Source of the DNA: Euperipatoides rowelli
Lineage: Eukaryota > Onychophora > Udeonychophora > Euonychophora > Peripatopsidae
Length of the DNA: 10,326 nt
Assembly: GCA_003024985.2 (NCBI GenBank)
Contig: PXIH01S0005344.1
Direction: 5' to 3' (one strand)
A program made the translations under genes and the position numbers. This document shows, in pieces, positions 1-7,530 of the stretch. Under the pieces are notes generated by a model. That model was not told the DNA's origin, ran no database searches, and was given only the letters and a program-made list of their open reading frames with translations. Position 1 is the stretch's first letter; each line of letters begins with the position of its first letter.

Positions 1-114
1 AAAAAGGAACAAAATGATATATAAAAAGTCTATTTTATCTTGAAATAAACACATGTTATCTCACAGATACACCGCGACTACCCGTGTAACTTTACGACCC
101 CGACTACCGCAGGG

Positions 115-229
115 TTAACTGTGCATTATTAACTGCACAAGTGTATTGTTGCAATTAACAGACTAGTACAGGTCATTACCTAGACATGTTTAACTGCACA
201 ATATTAACTGCAAAAGTTTATTGTTCCTG
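115..229 (+). repeat. Direct pair of ~36-bp taactgcac-type repeats
   Basis: Units at 115-154 and 190-229 align over about 36 bp with five mismatches before they diverge. Both contain tattaactgca followed by aagt and tattgtt. They sit inside the left end of the candidate inverted-repeat element and may be subterminal binding-site repeats. Confidence 0.6.
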
Positions 230-622
230 AAATTTGTTCAAACATGGCATCTTAAGATGAGGATACTGCATTTGTGACTATTGCTGTAACTATAAATCTT
301 AAAAAAAAAAGTGGTTCCACACATGGTAGGAAGTGGTGTAAGGAATGGCTATTTAAGAGAAATGTTTACTATTACATAAATGTTAAAAGAGTTGAAAACT
401 GTGCCTAAAGATTGGCATAAACAAAAAAACTGAGTAAAATTTGAGCTAACTTCCCCTAGACGAAGTGTTCTGCAGTTAGACTTGTGCATGTGGCAGCGAA
501 AAAGTAGATGAATTTATCTTGCACAGGTCGCTTCACAATCATCTAAAACTGTACAGTTTCCTCACCTAAATGTTCAGATTTCTTGCAATGACTGACTTGT
601 GCAGTTATTATTGCACTGTTAA
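115..622. repeat. Candidate MITE/foldback element with ~40-bp inverted ends
   Basis: The sequence at 115-154 is matched in inverted orientation by 583-622. About 32 of 40 positions agree without gaps, including an uninterrupted 13-bp core (acttgtgcagtta on the right arm). Each end carries its own small hairpin: gtgca 121-125 with tgcac 134-138, and gtgca 599-603 with tgcac 612-616. A third, direct copy of the left end lies at 190-229, 75 bp downstream. The interior (about 230-580) has no open frame of note. A short non-autonomous DNA transposon with subterminal repeats would look like this. No convincing target-site duplication was seen, so the exact ends and the superfamily are unknown. Confidence 0.45.
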
Positions 623-964
623 ACTTTGCATCTATGGGTGGCCTAAGTTTAAATATCATAGAAAATACAACAACTAATAAAGTCAAAATAAATGGAATGG
701 AAACATTGCATTATAAAATGGTGAGTCCATTTTATAACAATTTACAAAGAGTATTTTTTTAAAGTCTTGGCAAGGGCAATAATGAATGATTAATCTCTAA
801 GAAAACTCTACATTATAATCTTTATACTATCAATTTTAAATAATAAATCATTTAAATTTTAATACAACTCAATGTTTATTGTTGCAATATATTTTGTCAT
901 GTACAATCATAACGTGAAAAATGATTTTACTAATGCTATTTTGAATGTAAAGGTGTGTTACACT
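623..964. other. Non-coding AT-rich spacer
   Basis: Apart from the hairpin at 711-737, I see no reading frame, RNA gene or element boundary here. The stretch separates the two candidate inverted-repeat elements. Confidence 0.6.
711..737. repeat. Perfect 11-bp stem, 5-nt loop hairpin
   Basis: The arm 711-721 (ttataaaatgg) is the exact reverse complement of 727-737, with loop tgagt. It lies in non-coding AT-rich DNA between the two candidate MITEs. No U-run follows the stem in a way that suggests a function, so it is recorded as structure only. Confidence 0.7.
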
Positions 965-977
965 AGTGGACTTAAAT

Positions 978-1040
978 CAGTGAACGTCGTTCAAGGGACT
1001 TTGTTCCTACTGAACAAAGTCCCTTAACCAGAGTTCACTG
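978..1040. repeat. 63-nt two-stem hairpin at the left end of the element
   Basis: The inner stem pairs 993-1006 with 1012-1025, 14 bp perfect, around a five-base loop (1007-1011). The outer stem pairs 978-985 (cagtgaac) with 1033-1040, 8 bp perfect. The unpaired strands between the stems are both 7 nt, so the whole structure is symmetric and would fold as a single extended hairpin. Confidence 0.85.
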
Positions 1041-1333
1041 AAACTTGTAATATTGCAGAATAAAATTGTTCAAATAATCTACAACACTAATTCTTTTAAT
1101 TGGGATAGATGTCAAGATGCACATCTCACAATGTTGGGCACACTTTTAATTCTTCAAGAAAATTAATTCTTATTTCTTTAGATCACTCCGTAATTGTTAT
1201 TTATGATGGCAAGTTTCATTGTTACAAAGTTGCACATGCCTAGATTAAAAAAATCAGCTAACAAGTCTTGTATTCTCCCTTTCAAAATTTTAGTTCACTG
1301 AAGTTAAAATTTGTTCGTGAAACAAAAAAAAAT

Positions 1334-1371
1334 GTTCAGTGAATTTTGTCCCGGGACAAAGTTGACTGAAC
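1334..1371. repeat. 38-bp near-perfect palindrome at the right end
   Basis: The arms 1334-1352 and 1353-1371 are reverse complements at 17 of 19 positions with no spacer, centred on cccggg. The motif gttcagt...tttgtccc recalls the left-end hairpin motif. The 9-mer ttcagtgaa (1335-1343) also has an inverted partner at 1294-1302. Confidence 0.85.
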
Positions 1372-1477
1372 AAAGTCCACTTTATACGTCGCTAGTTGGC
1401 TGCATGGTTGGGTCATGGATAGTACCATTTGTATGTACATTTTCAACCACAGCTTAACCGTGGATGAGCCACCCTAC

Positions 1478-2082
1478 TGTAGAATATTGACGTTTGTTAG
1501 CCTATATTATTATTCATCATTTGAACAATTGGGAAATTACCACCATATAGTCACCGGTCATAAACTACTCATATCATTGTAATTTAGCAAACTTATCATC
1601 GCAATTACATATCACCATTGATAGTTGCAAGAAGCTCATATGTATTAACTGACCACTGTATTGAATGTGAAATACTATTGTTTTCATTGCTAACTCAATG
1701 TATCATTGTCATATACCTGTGTATCATTGTTAATTATTTTCACTAATCGACCAGTGATACATCTCAGTATGATTGATCATCATTTGTAATTAATAACCAT
1801 TACATGATTTGTGCAAGCATTATCATTATTTGCTAGTTTAGTCAATATCATTGTTCGTCTCATTATTTCTGTAAGTATTCACCCCCTGAAGTATAACAAG
1901 TCATTAAATTGTTCATATTACTTAAATCAGGGCTGTCACTAAAACCAGAGTTACATTTTGTGTATTATACTCCTCAGCTCTTTACCATCACTACACTTAT
2001 TTTAACATCCTTTCAGTGAAGTCACCACTCTACAGATATACCAACACCACCAATATTATGTGAATATTCACATAACCACCCA
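1478..2082 (+). repeat. Copia 5' LTR (right edge approximate)
   Basis: The start is fixed by the 27-bp match to the sequence directly after the polypurine tract at 4515. The right edge is inferred from a primer-site-like sequence at 2087-2100, giving an LTR of about 600 bp. The word tatcattgt occurs four times inside (1572-1580, 1701-1709, 1722-1730, 1846-1854). The LTR is expected to hold the element's promoter and polyadenylation signal, but I could not assign either with confidence. The element abuts the end of the 965-1381 element by only about 96 bp. Confidence 0.7.
2056..2075. repeat. Perfect 20-bp palindrome near the LTR end
   Basis: The sequence ttatgtgaat followed by attcacataa is a perfect palindrome with no spacer. 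It lies at the probable end of the 5' LTR or start of the leader, just upstream of the primer-site candidate, where RNA structure could matter. No function can be assigned from sequence alone. Confidence 0.75.
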
Positions 2083-2086
2083 AGAG

Positions 2087-2100
2087 AAAATGGGCCAAGG
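2087..2100 (+). promoter_or_regulatory. Candidate primer binding site, tRNA-iMet internal type
   Basis: The core atgggccaag (2090-2099) differs at one base from the sequence complementary to the anticodon-stem region of initiator tRNA-Met, which Drosophila copia uses with a half-tRNA primer. Position just after the LTR and upstream of gag fits. The match is short, and the LTR edge is not independently known. Confidence 0.4.
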
Positions 2101-2165
2101 ACCCTAAGGGCTGAAGACACAATAATACTCAGCATAAAAATAATAGACAGCGGAAGTATGGTTTA

Positions 2166-2840
2166 ATGAAGTTAGGGGAGGACAAATATCACATATGGAG
2201 GCAGCACTCAGAACTAAGGCTTAGATGCAAAGACATATGGGATGTGATAGGCGAGGATACCCCCACTACTCCTTTTACTGCCTGGCTCAAGCAAGATCAA
2301 CAAGCTAGAGCCACTATAGGGTTATTAATCAATGACAAGTTACTGGCCAATATAAAACATGAGCCAACCACTAAGATTGCATGGGACAAGTTAAAACAGA
2401 CCCACTCACATAATAGTCTTGGTTCCCAACTTCTCCTATACAGTTAAATCTTCACAGCAAGATTCGCGCCCAGCAACAGCATAGTAACACATATTACAGG
2501 AATCCTGGAGACTGCATCCAAACTCGATGATGCTGGATATAAATGTTAGATGAGGTGATAATTATGTTCTGTGCTCCTAGGAAGCTTACCTCTTGAGCAT
2601 GATGTGTTAACAACAATCATAGAAGGATGCAACAAGGATGAAATCACTGTTGACTATTTCCATGAGAAGATTCTAGAGGAATTTAGTATGAAAGACAAAG
2701 GTCACTCTCATAACTCGCAGACACCAAAGCATTATTCACATGTTCAAAGAATCACCAAAAACCACCCCCACACAAACCAAGTGTTACTACTGCCAGAAGG
2801 TGGGGCATATCTGCAAGGACTGCCACCTCCTCAAAAATGA
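2166..2840 (+). pseudogene. gag: Copia gag (UBN2/gag-polypeptide type), broken
   Basis: Gag forms the virus-like particle that packages the element RNA. The open part from ATG 2166 shows the copia gag start KLGEDKYHIW, then DQQARATIGL and TKIAWDKLK, typical of the UBN2 family. The frame then meets TAA (2445-2447) and more stops around 2545-2560. The same frame resumes with LLGSLPLEHDVL and ITVDYFHEKILEEF, the usual C-terminal half of the domain. The zinc knuckle that should follow is present but displaced into another frame. No start codon with clear context can be chosen: the sequence upstream is open in frame for several codons, so the true start may lie earlier. It is certainly non-functional, while the family assignment is secure. 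Confidence 0.9.
2782..2823 (+). other. CCHC zinc knuckle of copia gag
   Basis: In frame 1 the codons read CYYCQKVGHICKDC, an exact C-X2-C-X4-H-X4-C nucleocapsid knuckle. The preceding gag domain is in frame 3, so a frameshift lies between about 2700 and 2780. The knuckle binds packaged RNA in this family. All four metal ligands survive although the gene is broken. Confidence 0.9.
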
Positions 2841-2899
2841 CAATGCCCATGGGGACTACACACAAAAACCCAGTGATAAAAAGACCATCCCGACTAGTA

Positions 2900-3459
2900 A
2901 CTTATCTGCAGACAACTAATAGCAACCCCAGACCTGTCAACATACATGAAGAAAATAGTCCAGACATGTTCACCTTCAGAGCCTCAACAGCCACAGTCAA
3001 AAAGTTTGCATCATCCAAGAAGACATGGATATTGACATGGGGGCAGATGACCTTATGTGTTGTGACATCATAAAACTGCACAATGTGAAAACCTCAGCTC
3101 CCAGCACTTTAGTCACTGTCAGTGGCAAGCAGCACAAGGTCAAACAGAAAGGAGACTTAAAACTACAGCTTTTAGACATGGCACAGCACAAACATGAATT
3201 CCTGTTCACCAAGGTGCTACATGTACCATCTTTGACTGATAACCTACTGTCCCTTACCTGCCTGAATGACGACCAATACACCATACACTTTTGGCACAAA
3301 GAAAGCTGGCTCGAAAAGGAAGGTAAGCTAATGAAGTTAGGCAACCAGGTCAACAAATTATACATACACAAGGAATCCCATGATGATACAATTGACATAG
3401 CATGTGTCTGTGGACACATGTGGCATGCACACTTATCTCACCACAATTATCAAGACTGA
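2900..3459 (+). pseudogene. Copia protease and GAG-pre-integrase region, broken
   Basis: The retropepsin site is recognisable as IDMGADDLMC (around 3031-3060), where the family has I-D-S/T-G-A-x-D-H-M-C. The catalytic Asp and Gly remain, but the following Ser/Thr is Met. The usual Trp of this motif (TWIL, about 3023-3034) sits in frame 2 while the catalytic residues are in frame 1, so a small indel splits the site. Downstream, VLHVPSLTDNLLSL (about 3211-3252) and the WHAHLSHHN histidine motif (about 3421-3447) mark the GAG-pre-integrase segment and the start of the integrase zinc finger. A TGA closes this stretch at 3457-3459. Confidence 0.88.
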
Positions 3460-4451
3460 GAAAGAATGGAGAAAGAAAAAATGGTTGTAGACATGACTGT
3501 GAGATACTGCACTGCAAAAGGACTGTGCTTCCCTGCAACATAGCTAAAATGGAAAACTTTGCTTTTGCCAAGGAAGGAGATCATGCAGAGATCCAACAAA
3601 CCTTTTCAAGATCTCCACACTGACCTATGTGGTCCCATATCACCACAGAGTTTAGAGAACAACTCATACATCCTGTCCATCCTGGACGATTTTACTAAAT
3701 ACACCACTGTATACATCATCAGATTAAGGAGCAAACTACATCCAGGATATAAGATTTCAATGAGAAAGGAGTAAACAAGTTTGGCAGGAGACCTGAAGTT
3801 CTGTTCAGTGATGGGTAGGGGGGGTTTGAGTATGCCAATCACTACTCAACTGATTCCTTAGTGAGCACAGAATCAACCACATGATGTCATTGCCCTACAC
3901 CTTAGAAGAGAATGGCCAAGCTGAAAAGTTTAATTGAACACAGCTTGACGACACTAAAGCTATAATAATCAAGCAAAACTACCAACCTTTCTATGGGGTG
4001 GAGATTGCCAGTACATCGACATACCTAGTCAGCCACAAAAATCTACCGGCATCTCCCCACAAACTATAGCACCAACAGAAACCGTCATTAAAACACCTAA
4101 GGACGATTGGTATCAAATGTTTCTTTCTAAACCTATCTCTCAACAAGAAGAAACTGGAAGATAGAAGAATTCCCGGAATTCTGACTGGATATGGCGCCTC
4201 TATTTCATTTTTCAGATTACGGAGCTTATCGCAGAACAAGATATTCCAGAGCAGAAAAGTTGTTTTCGAGGAAGAGCTTTGTTCAACATCCCAAGCAGAG
4301 ACTTCTGAATCACAACCTATCACTCTATCTGACATACCCAGTGAAGATGAAGAAACAACCAATTTAGGAAAAAGTTCACCTGAAAATCCACCAAGGAGAT
4401 CAGACCAAAAGATCAAACATATGGCACCCCTTATTCTGACATATGAATAAC
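3460..4451 (+). pseudogene. Copia integrase, broken over three frames
   Basis: Integrase inserts the element cDNA into the host genome. The Cys part of its zinc finger lies in frame 3 near 3500-3560. The core begins in frame 1 with HTDLCGPISP (first catalytic Asp codon 3622-3624) and LDDFTKY. It passes to frame 3 with LFSDG (second Asp 3810-3812, followed by a TAG), then to frame 2 with ENGQAEKFN (Glu codon 3923-3925). Spacing between the three acidic residues is near normal, so little is deleted. The C-terminal part in frame 2 shows KKLEDRRIPGILTGY, KVVFEEE and PPRRSDQK, the usual copia hinge before reverse transcriptase. A stop at about 4449-4451 ends it. At least two frameshifts and several stops make it inactive. 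Confidence 0.92.
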
Positions 4452-4514
4452 TGGGCAAGTCTTCACCAAATAATAATATCCAGAAGACAAGTGAAAATGA
4501 ACATTAAATGGGAG
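4452..4514 (+). other. Deletion scar, RNase H tail remnant and polypurine tract
   Basis: Where about 2 kb of reverse transcriptase and RNase H should stand there are only some 60 bases. The codons GQVFTK around 4454-4471 resemble the end of copia RNase H (family form A-D-I/V-F-T-K). This suggests that the deletion joined the integrase tail directly to the last part of pol. The bases aaatgggag (4506-4514), directly before the TGTAGG of the 3' LTR, form a normal copia polypurine tract. Confidence 0.6.
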
Positions 4515-4541
4515 TGTAGGATATTGACATTTGTTAGCCTA
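4515..4541 (+). repeat. Copia 3' LTR stub, 27 bp
   Basis: The stretch matches the first 27 bp of the 5' LTR with two mismatches and follows the polypurine tract without a gap. After 4541 the similarity stops and I could not find the rest of the LTR anywhere in the window. Truncation or replacement by other DNA is the likely cause. Confidence 0.85.
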
Positions 4542-6170
4542 ACTCAAACATTAATATCTTTTAAATTATGAGAAAAAAACCTAACAGTAAAAAGTTAGGC
4601 AGACTATCTTACCAAATGTCTGTGCCCAGTTTAATGTCCACCTGCAATAATTTAAACATTATTAATTAGTTGAAAGACAATTTATCCAGCATGAGTTAAG
4701 ATAAGTGAATATTTTGTTATTGTTCTTTTTTCATGTTAATAGTATTTGTGTGTATAATGTACATTATTTTTTCTTCAATATTTTAAATTATAAGAATATT
4801 TAATTTTAAGATTATTATTGTTTTAATTTTCCATATTATAAAACATAATTTGTTATTATAGCATATTGACTTGTGACTAATAAGAACAGCCATTATCTTA
4901 CCCTGTTTTGACATGCTCAGTATACGTTTAATGCAACTAAATTGATCAAGTGAAGAAATTACTATGTCAGTAGCGTCTCTTATCTAGAGAATGGTAGTAA
5001 TTAATAAAGAAGCACATGGCTTGAGGTGAGAGCAATTGATCACCTTTATCCTAACATATATAAGGAGGTAAATTGTAAATATGCAATAAAAGTGCATCGA
5101 CAAAAGCCTGATAAAATTATATCCAAGTTGCAGCAATTTAGGATCAGATAGTAAAGCTAACAAATAGTATAATGCATATAGCTTGTATGGGCATATATTA
5201 CATTCTTACTATAATAACTATAGTAGCATGCATGTGATACCTTGATATTAATAATAGTTAATTAATGATGGAATACTATCAGGAATATAATTATATTCAA
5301 CATGATTATGATAAGTAGATCTAAGTATATTACAGATCCTATTTACAGTAAACACTAAAGCATCACGTCATTATGTGACATAGTTAAAAAAAATGAAATT
5401 TGAGGAATAAAAATAAATATGATGTGTTGATGTGTCACCGATGGGGTAACTTGATCTTGACAAGAGTGTTTACTTGTGTGGGTTGGTGTGAGTGATGTTG
5501 TATGGGTGTGTGTCTGAATTTGGCGCTAAATTACTGAAGTGACCATTAATTGATTCATTTTAAAAAATTTAACTTTGACCAATCAGTAGCCTGATAGTGG
5601 ATGTGTCTTAACACAGACGGACATGGGGAGCTATTTTTAATCACATAGTTTGTGAGTATTTTCGAAACATGAATTGTTTCAATAAGATAATTATAAATCA
5701 TATTCAATTATCTCTTATCTTAAATTTCCTTATTTTCTTTTTTGATTTAATGTCCACACTCTAATTAAATTATTCCAATCTGTTATTTTGTTTAAAAATT
5801 AAAGATAGACTTTTTTGTAGATAAGTTTGATATTCATATACTTTTAGTAATTTGTGAATATAGGTTTGCTATTTTTATCTTCCATGCAATCAACAAGTAT
5901 TGACTGCAAATATACAATTGTTTTCCCTCTTAGCTACAATAGTGATGAGTAAGAGGGTTCTCTTTTAAGACTAGTTTATGTCAGTTGCCACGTATGAATG
6001 TGATGCCCATGTTCGTCAATGTGAATTAAATTATTATTTTTTATTTTATATATTTTTCTTTTTTGATATAAGTTAACATATAAATTGTACATATAACTTT
6101 ATTTTGATGTGTGTTTAGTCAACATTGAAATATAGAGAGAGGGAATATTTTATAAAAATTGTTTTATTGA
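4542..6170. other. AT-rich non-coding stretch, no gene recognised
   Basis: About 1.6 kb without a reading frame worth naming on either strand. Small structures seen are a 6-bp hairpin (4580-4585 with 4594-4599) and a GT-rich patch at about 5424-5516. A TATA-like tatataag at 5057-5064 is expected by chance in such DNA. The copia 3' LTR remainder and the gypsy 5' part are both absent here, so at least one large rearrangement or older insertion is likely. Confidence 0.6.
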
Positions 6171-6181
6171 AAAGTTAGTAA

Positions 6182-7118
6182 TGTAGGAACTGCCAACTCC
6201 AGCAAAAGGATCCACCCAAGCCTATACTCCATCCTTGGATTAGACCAGAAAACCCATGGATTAGAATCCACACAGATCTCATGGGACCATACATAGACAA
6301 AATATTTTTAGTCACCATTGATGCCTTCTCGAAGTGGCCAAAAATCAAAATCCTCAACAAAACGGACTCTGAATCTGTTACAAAAACCTTAGAAGAATAT
6401 GTCATAAGATATGGTTTTCCATAACACATAATTTCAGACAACAGCACACAGTTCAGCTCTGCTGAATTTGAGCCCTTCTGTAAAAACAAGGGAATAAAAC
6501 ATAGTAAATCTCCACCATATCACCCATCGACAAATGGCCAAGCCGAACGCTTTGTAGAAATTGCGAAAGACTTTCTAAAAAAATACAAAGTGATAACACC
6601 AAAATCCCAATCCAAGCTCAAATTAATGAGCTCCTCTTTACATATAGGACAACANCCCACACCACATTAAAGCTTACTCCATCAGAAATATTTTTATGAA
6701 GAAAGTTACGCACAAGATTAAGTCGTTTAAACCAACTACCAATCATTCCAAAAATATATTTTACAAATAAATTTACAGTAGGCCAACAAATTCTAAATAA
6801 AACCTTCAAGAAAAATAAAAATTTAAGTGGGTGGAAGGAATCATAAGAAAAACCCTAGGCCCAGTCACCTACCTTATCACACTCCTAGATGGAAGGGAGG
6901 TAAGAAGCCACATGAACCAAATCAGCCATCATACTTGACACTTACCCCAAGAATGATACAAGATAGCGATTGGGAACCATGTCCAAACCCTCCTAGCTTG
7001 CCTACAAGCAGATAAACCAATGAAGACCAATGGTTCAACTGGAACCAAACACCTCATTAGACCTCTCAGACTTTCAACACGAATAAGGAGGCCACCAGAC
7101 CGATTAACATTTCATTAA
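6182..7118 (+). pseudogene. Mag-like Ty3/gypsy integrase, 5'-truncated and broken
   Basis: The sequence starts in the integrase zinc finger with CRNC (from 6182) and runs to the end of pol. The core motifs are IHTDLMGP (Asp 6275-6277), DAFSKWPKI, ISDNSTQF (Asp 6437-6439) and YHPSTNGQAERF (Glu 6545-6547). This gives the DDE triad with 35 residues between the second Asp and Glu. A TAA (6422-6424) interrupts the frame just before the second Asp. The frame then changes: LLFTYRTT and RKLRTRL lie in frame 1 (about 6619-6835), while LGPVTYL, LLDGREV and the terminal STRIRRPPDRL lie in frame 3 up to TAA 7116-7118. This wording is typical of Mag-type gypsy elements of invertebrates. Protease, reverse transcriptase and RNase H, which should precede it, are absent. 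The N at 6655 is an assembly ambiguity. Confidence 0.93.
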
Positions 7119-7131
7119 GAGGGGGGGGGGG
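7117..7131 (+). other. Gypsy polypurine tract with an 11-G run
   Basis: The run aagagggg... overlaps the integrase stop codon and ends in eleven consecutive G (7121-7131). It sits exactly where plus-strand DNA synthesis of an LTR element is primed, directly before the 3' LTR. The length of the G run may be inexact because homopolymers are error-prone. Confidence 0.75.
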
Positions 7132-7470
7132 TATTTGGTATATCAATATACATACATAATGTATTAGATATACACTGTAAATAATGTATATTCCTTGCAT
7201 ACAACAGCATACAGCAATAAGATAGTGTCATTGTTATATTATACAGTTCTATTTAGCTGACAAGCATTCGATCAGCCATGCTAATTACAAGCTTATTAAA
7301 TGATTGTTAAGTTATACTTGTAAAGTATTTGTCCATTCATTTCCATATTGTACTAATACATAACACTTATGGTGATTTGATATTGAAGTTTTAACTTGGG
7401 CTGATGGGATGCTGAAATAAAGTATAAGTTGAAATGATTATTAAATATTAATAATGCTGCTGATCGTCAT
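7132..7470 (+). repeat. Probable gypsy 3' LTR (right edge uncertain)
   Basis: This AT-rich non-coding stretch follows the polypurine tract, where the 3' LTR must start; the first base may be 7132 or the TG at 7136. It holds an AATAAA at 7416-7421, suited to the LTR polyadenylation signal, about 50 bp before the supposed end. The left LTR is not in the window, so the end at about 7470 is inferred from where LINE coding sequence begins. Confidence 0.55.
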
Positions 7471-7530
7471 TCAAAAAACAGAATGATAAAGTTTAAAACA
7501 AGAATCATATTTAGGAAGAACATGCACAAG

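Larger units (their letters stand above)
965..1381. mobile_element. Palindrome-rich MITE/foldback element, ~417 bp
   Basis: The ends form an imperfect terminal inverted repeat: 965-985 and 1361-1381 agree at 17 of 21 positions, starting with nine identical bases (agtggactt). Just inside lie a large hairpin on the left (978-1040) and a 38-bp near-palindrome on the right (1334-1371). Direct copies link the two ends: a 14-bp word (actgaacaaagtcc) at 1009-1022 and 1365-1378, and an 11-bp word (agttcactgaa) at 1032-1042 and 1292-1302. The interior, about 1045-1290, is non-coding. The pattern fits a non-autonomous foldback or MITE-type DNA transposon. A possible tta duplication (958-960, 1382-1384) would leave four unpaired bases at the left end, so the family stays open. 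Confidence 0.6.
1478..4541 (+). mobile_element. Decayed Ty1/copia LTR retrotransposon lacking RT/RNase H
   Basis: The element is bounded by matching LTR starts: 1478-1504 and 4515-4541 agree at 25 of 27 positions, beginning TGTAG. Its parts run in order: 5' LTR, candidate primer site, gag (UBN2-type), CCHC knuckle, protease, GAG-pre-integrase, integrase core, integrase C-terminal tail, polypurine tract, 3' LTR stub. That is the Ty1/copia gene order, with integrase before reverse transcriptase. No reverse transcriptase motif is present: only about 60 bp separate the integrase tail from the polypurine tract, so an internal deletion removed RT and RNase H. Frames change repeatedly and many stops are present. 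The copy cannot move on its own. The 3' LTR breaks off after 27 bp, so no target-site duplication can be checked. Confidence 0.92.

Noticed and set aside
1572-1854. Four copies of tatcattgt considered as a CRISPR-like array
   Set aside because: The repeats are only 9 bases with irregular spacing, in eukaryotic LTR sequence.
2997-3419. 140-codon minus-strand open frame
   Set aside because: Antisense to the copia protease and GAG-pre-integrase region on the + strand.
3991-4458. 155-codon minus-strand open frame, the longest in the window
   Set aside because: It is antisense to the copia integrase C-terminal region, whose + strand motifs are clear. Its own sequence shows no domain and it is a shadow.
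5057-5064. TATA-box-like tatataag
   Set aside because: No gene starts downstream and such words are expected by chance in AT-rich DNA.
4542-6170. Search for the rest of the copia LTR or the gypsy 5' LTR
   Set aside because: Only scattered short words such as atattgac matched; no alignment long enough to support either.
6175-6489. 104-codon minus-strand open frame
   Set aside because: Antisense to the gypsy integrase core with all three acidic motifs on the + strand.
6827-7015. Short + strand open frame rich in Pro and His
   Set aside because: It is in the wrong frame; the true gypsy integrase end (LGPVTYL, LLDGREV) reads in frame 3 over the same bases.
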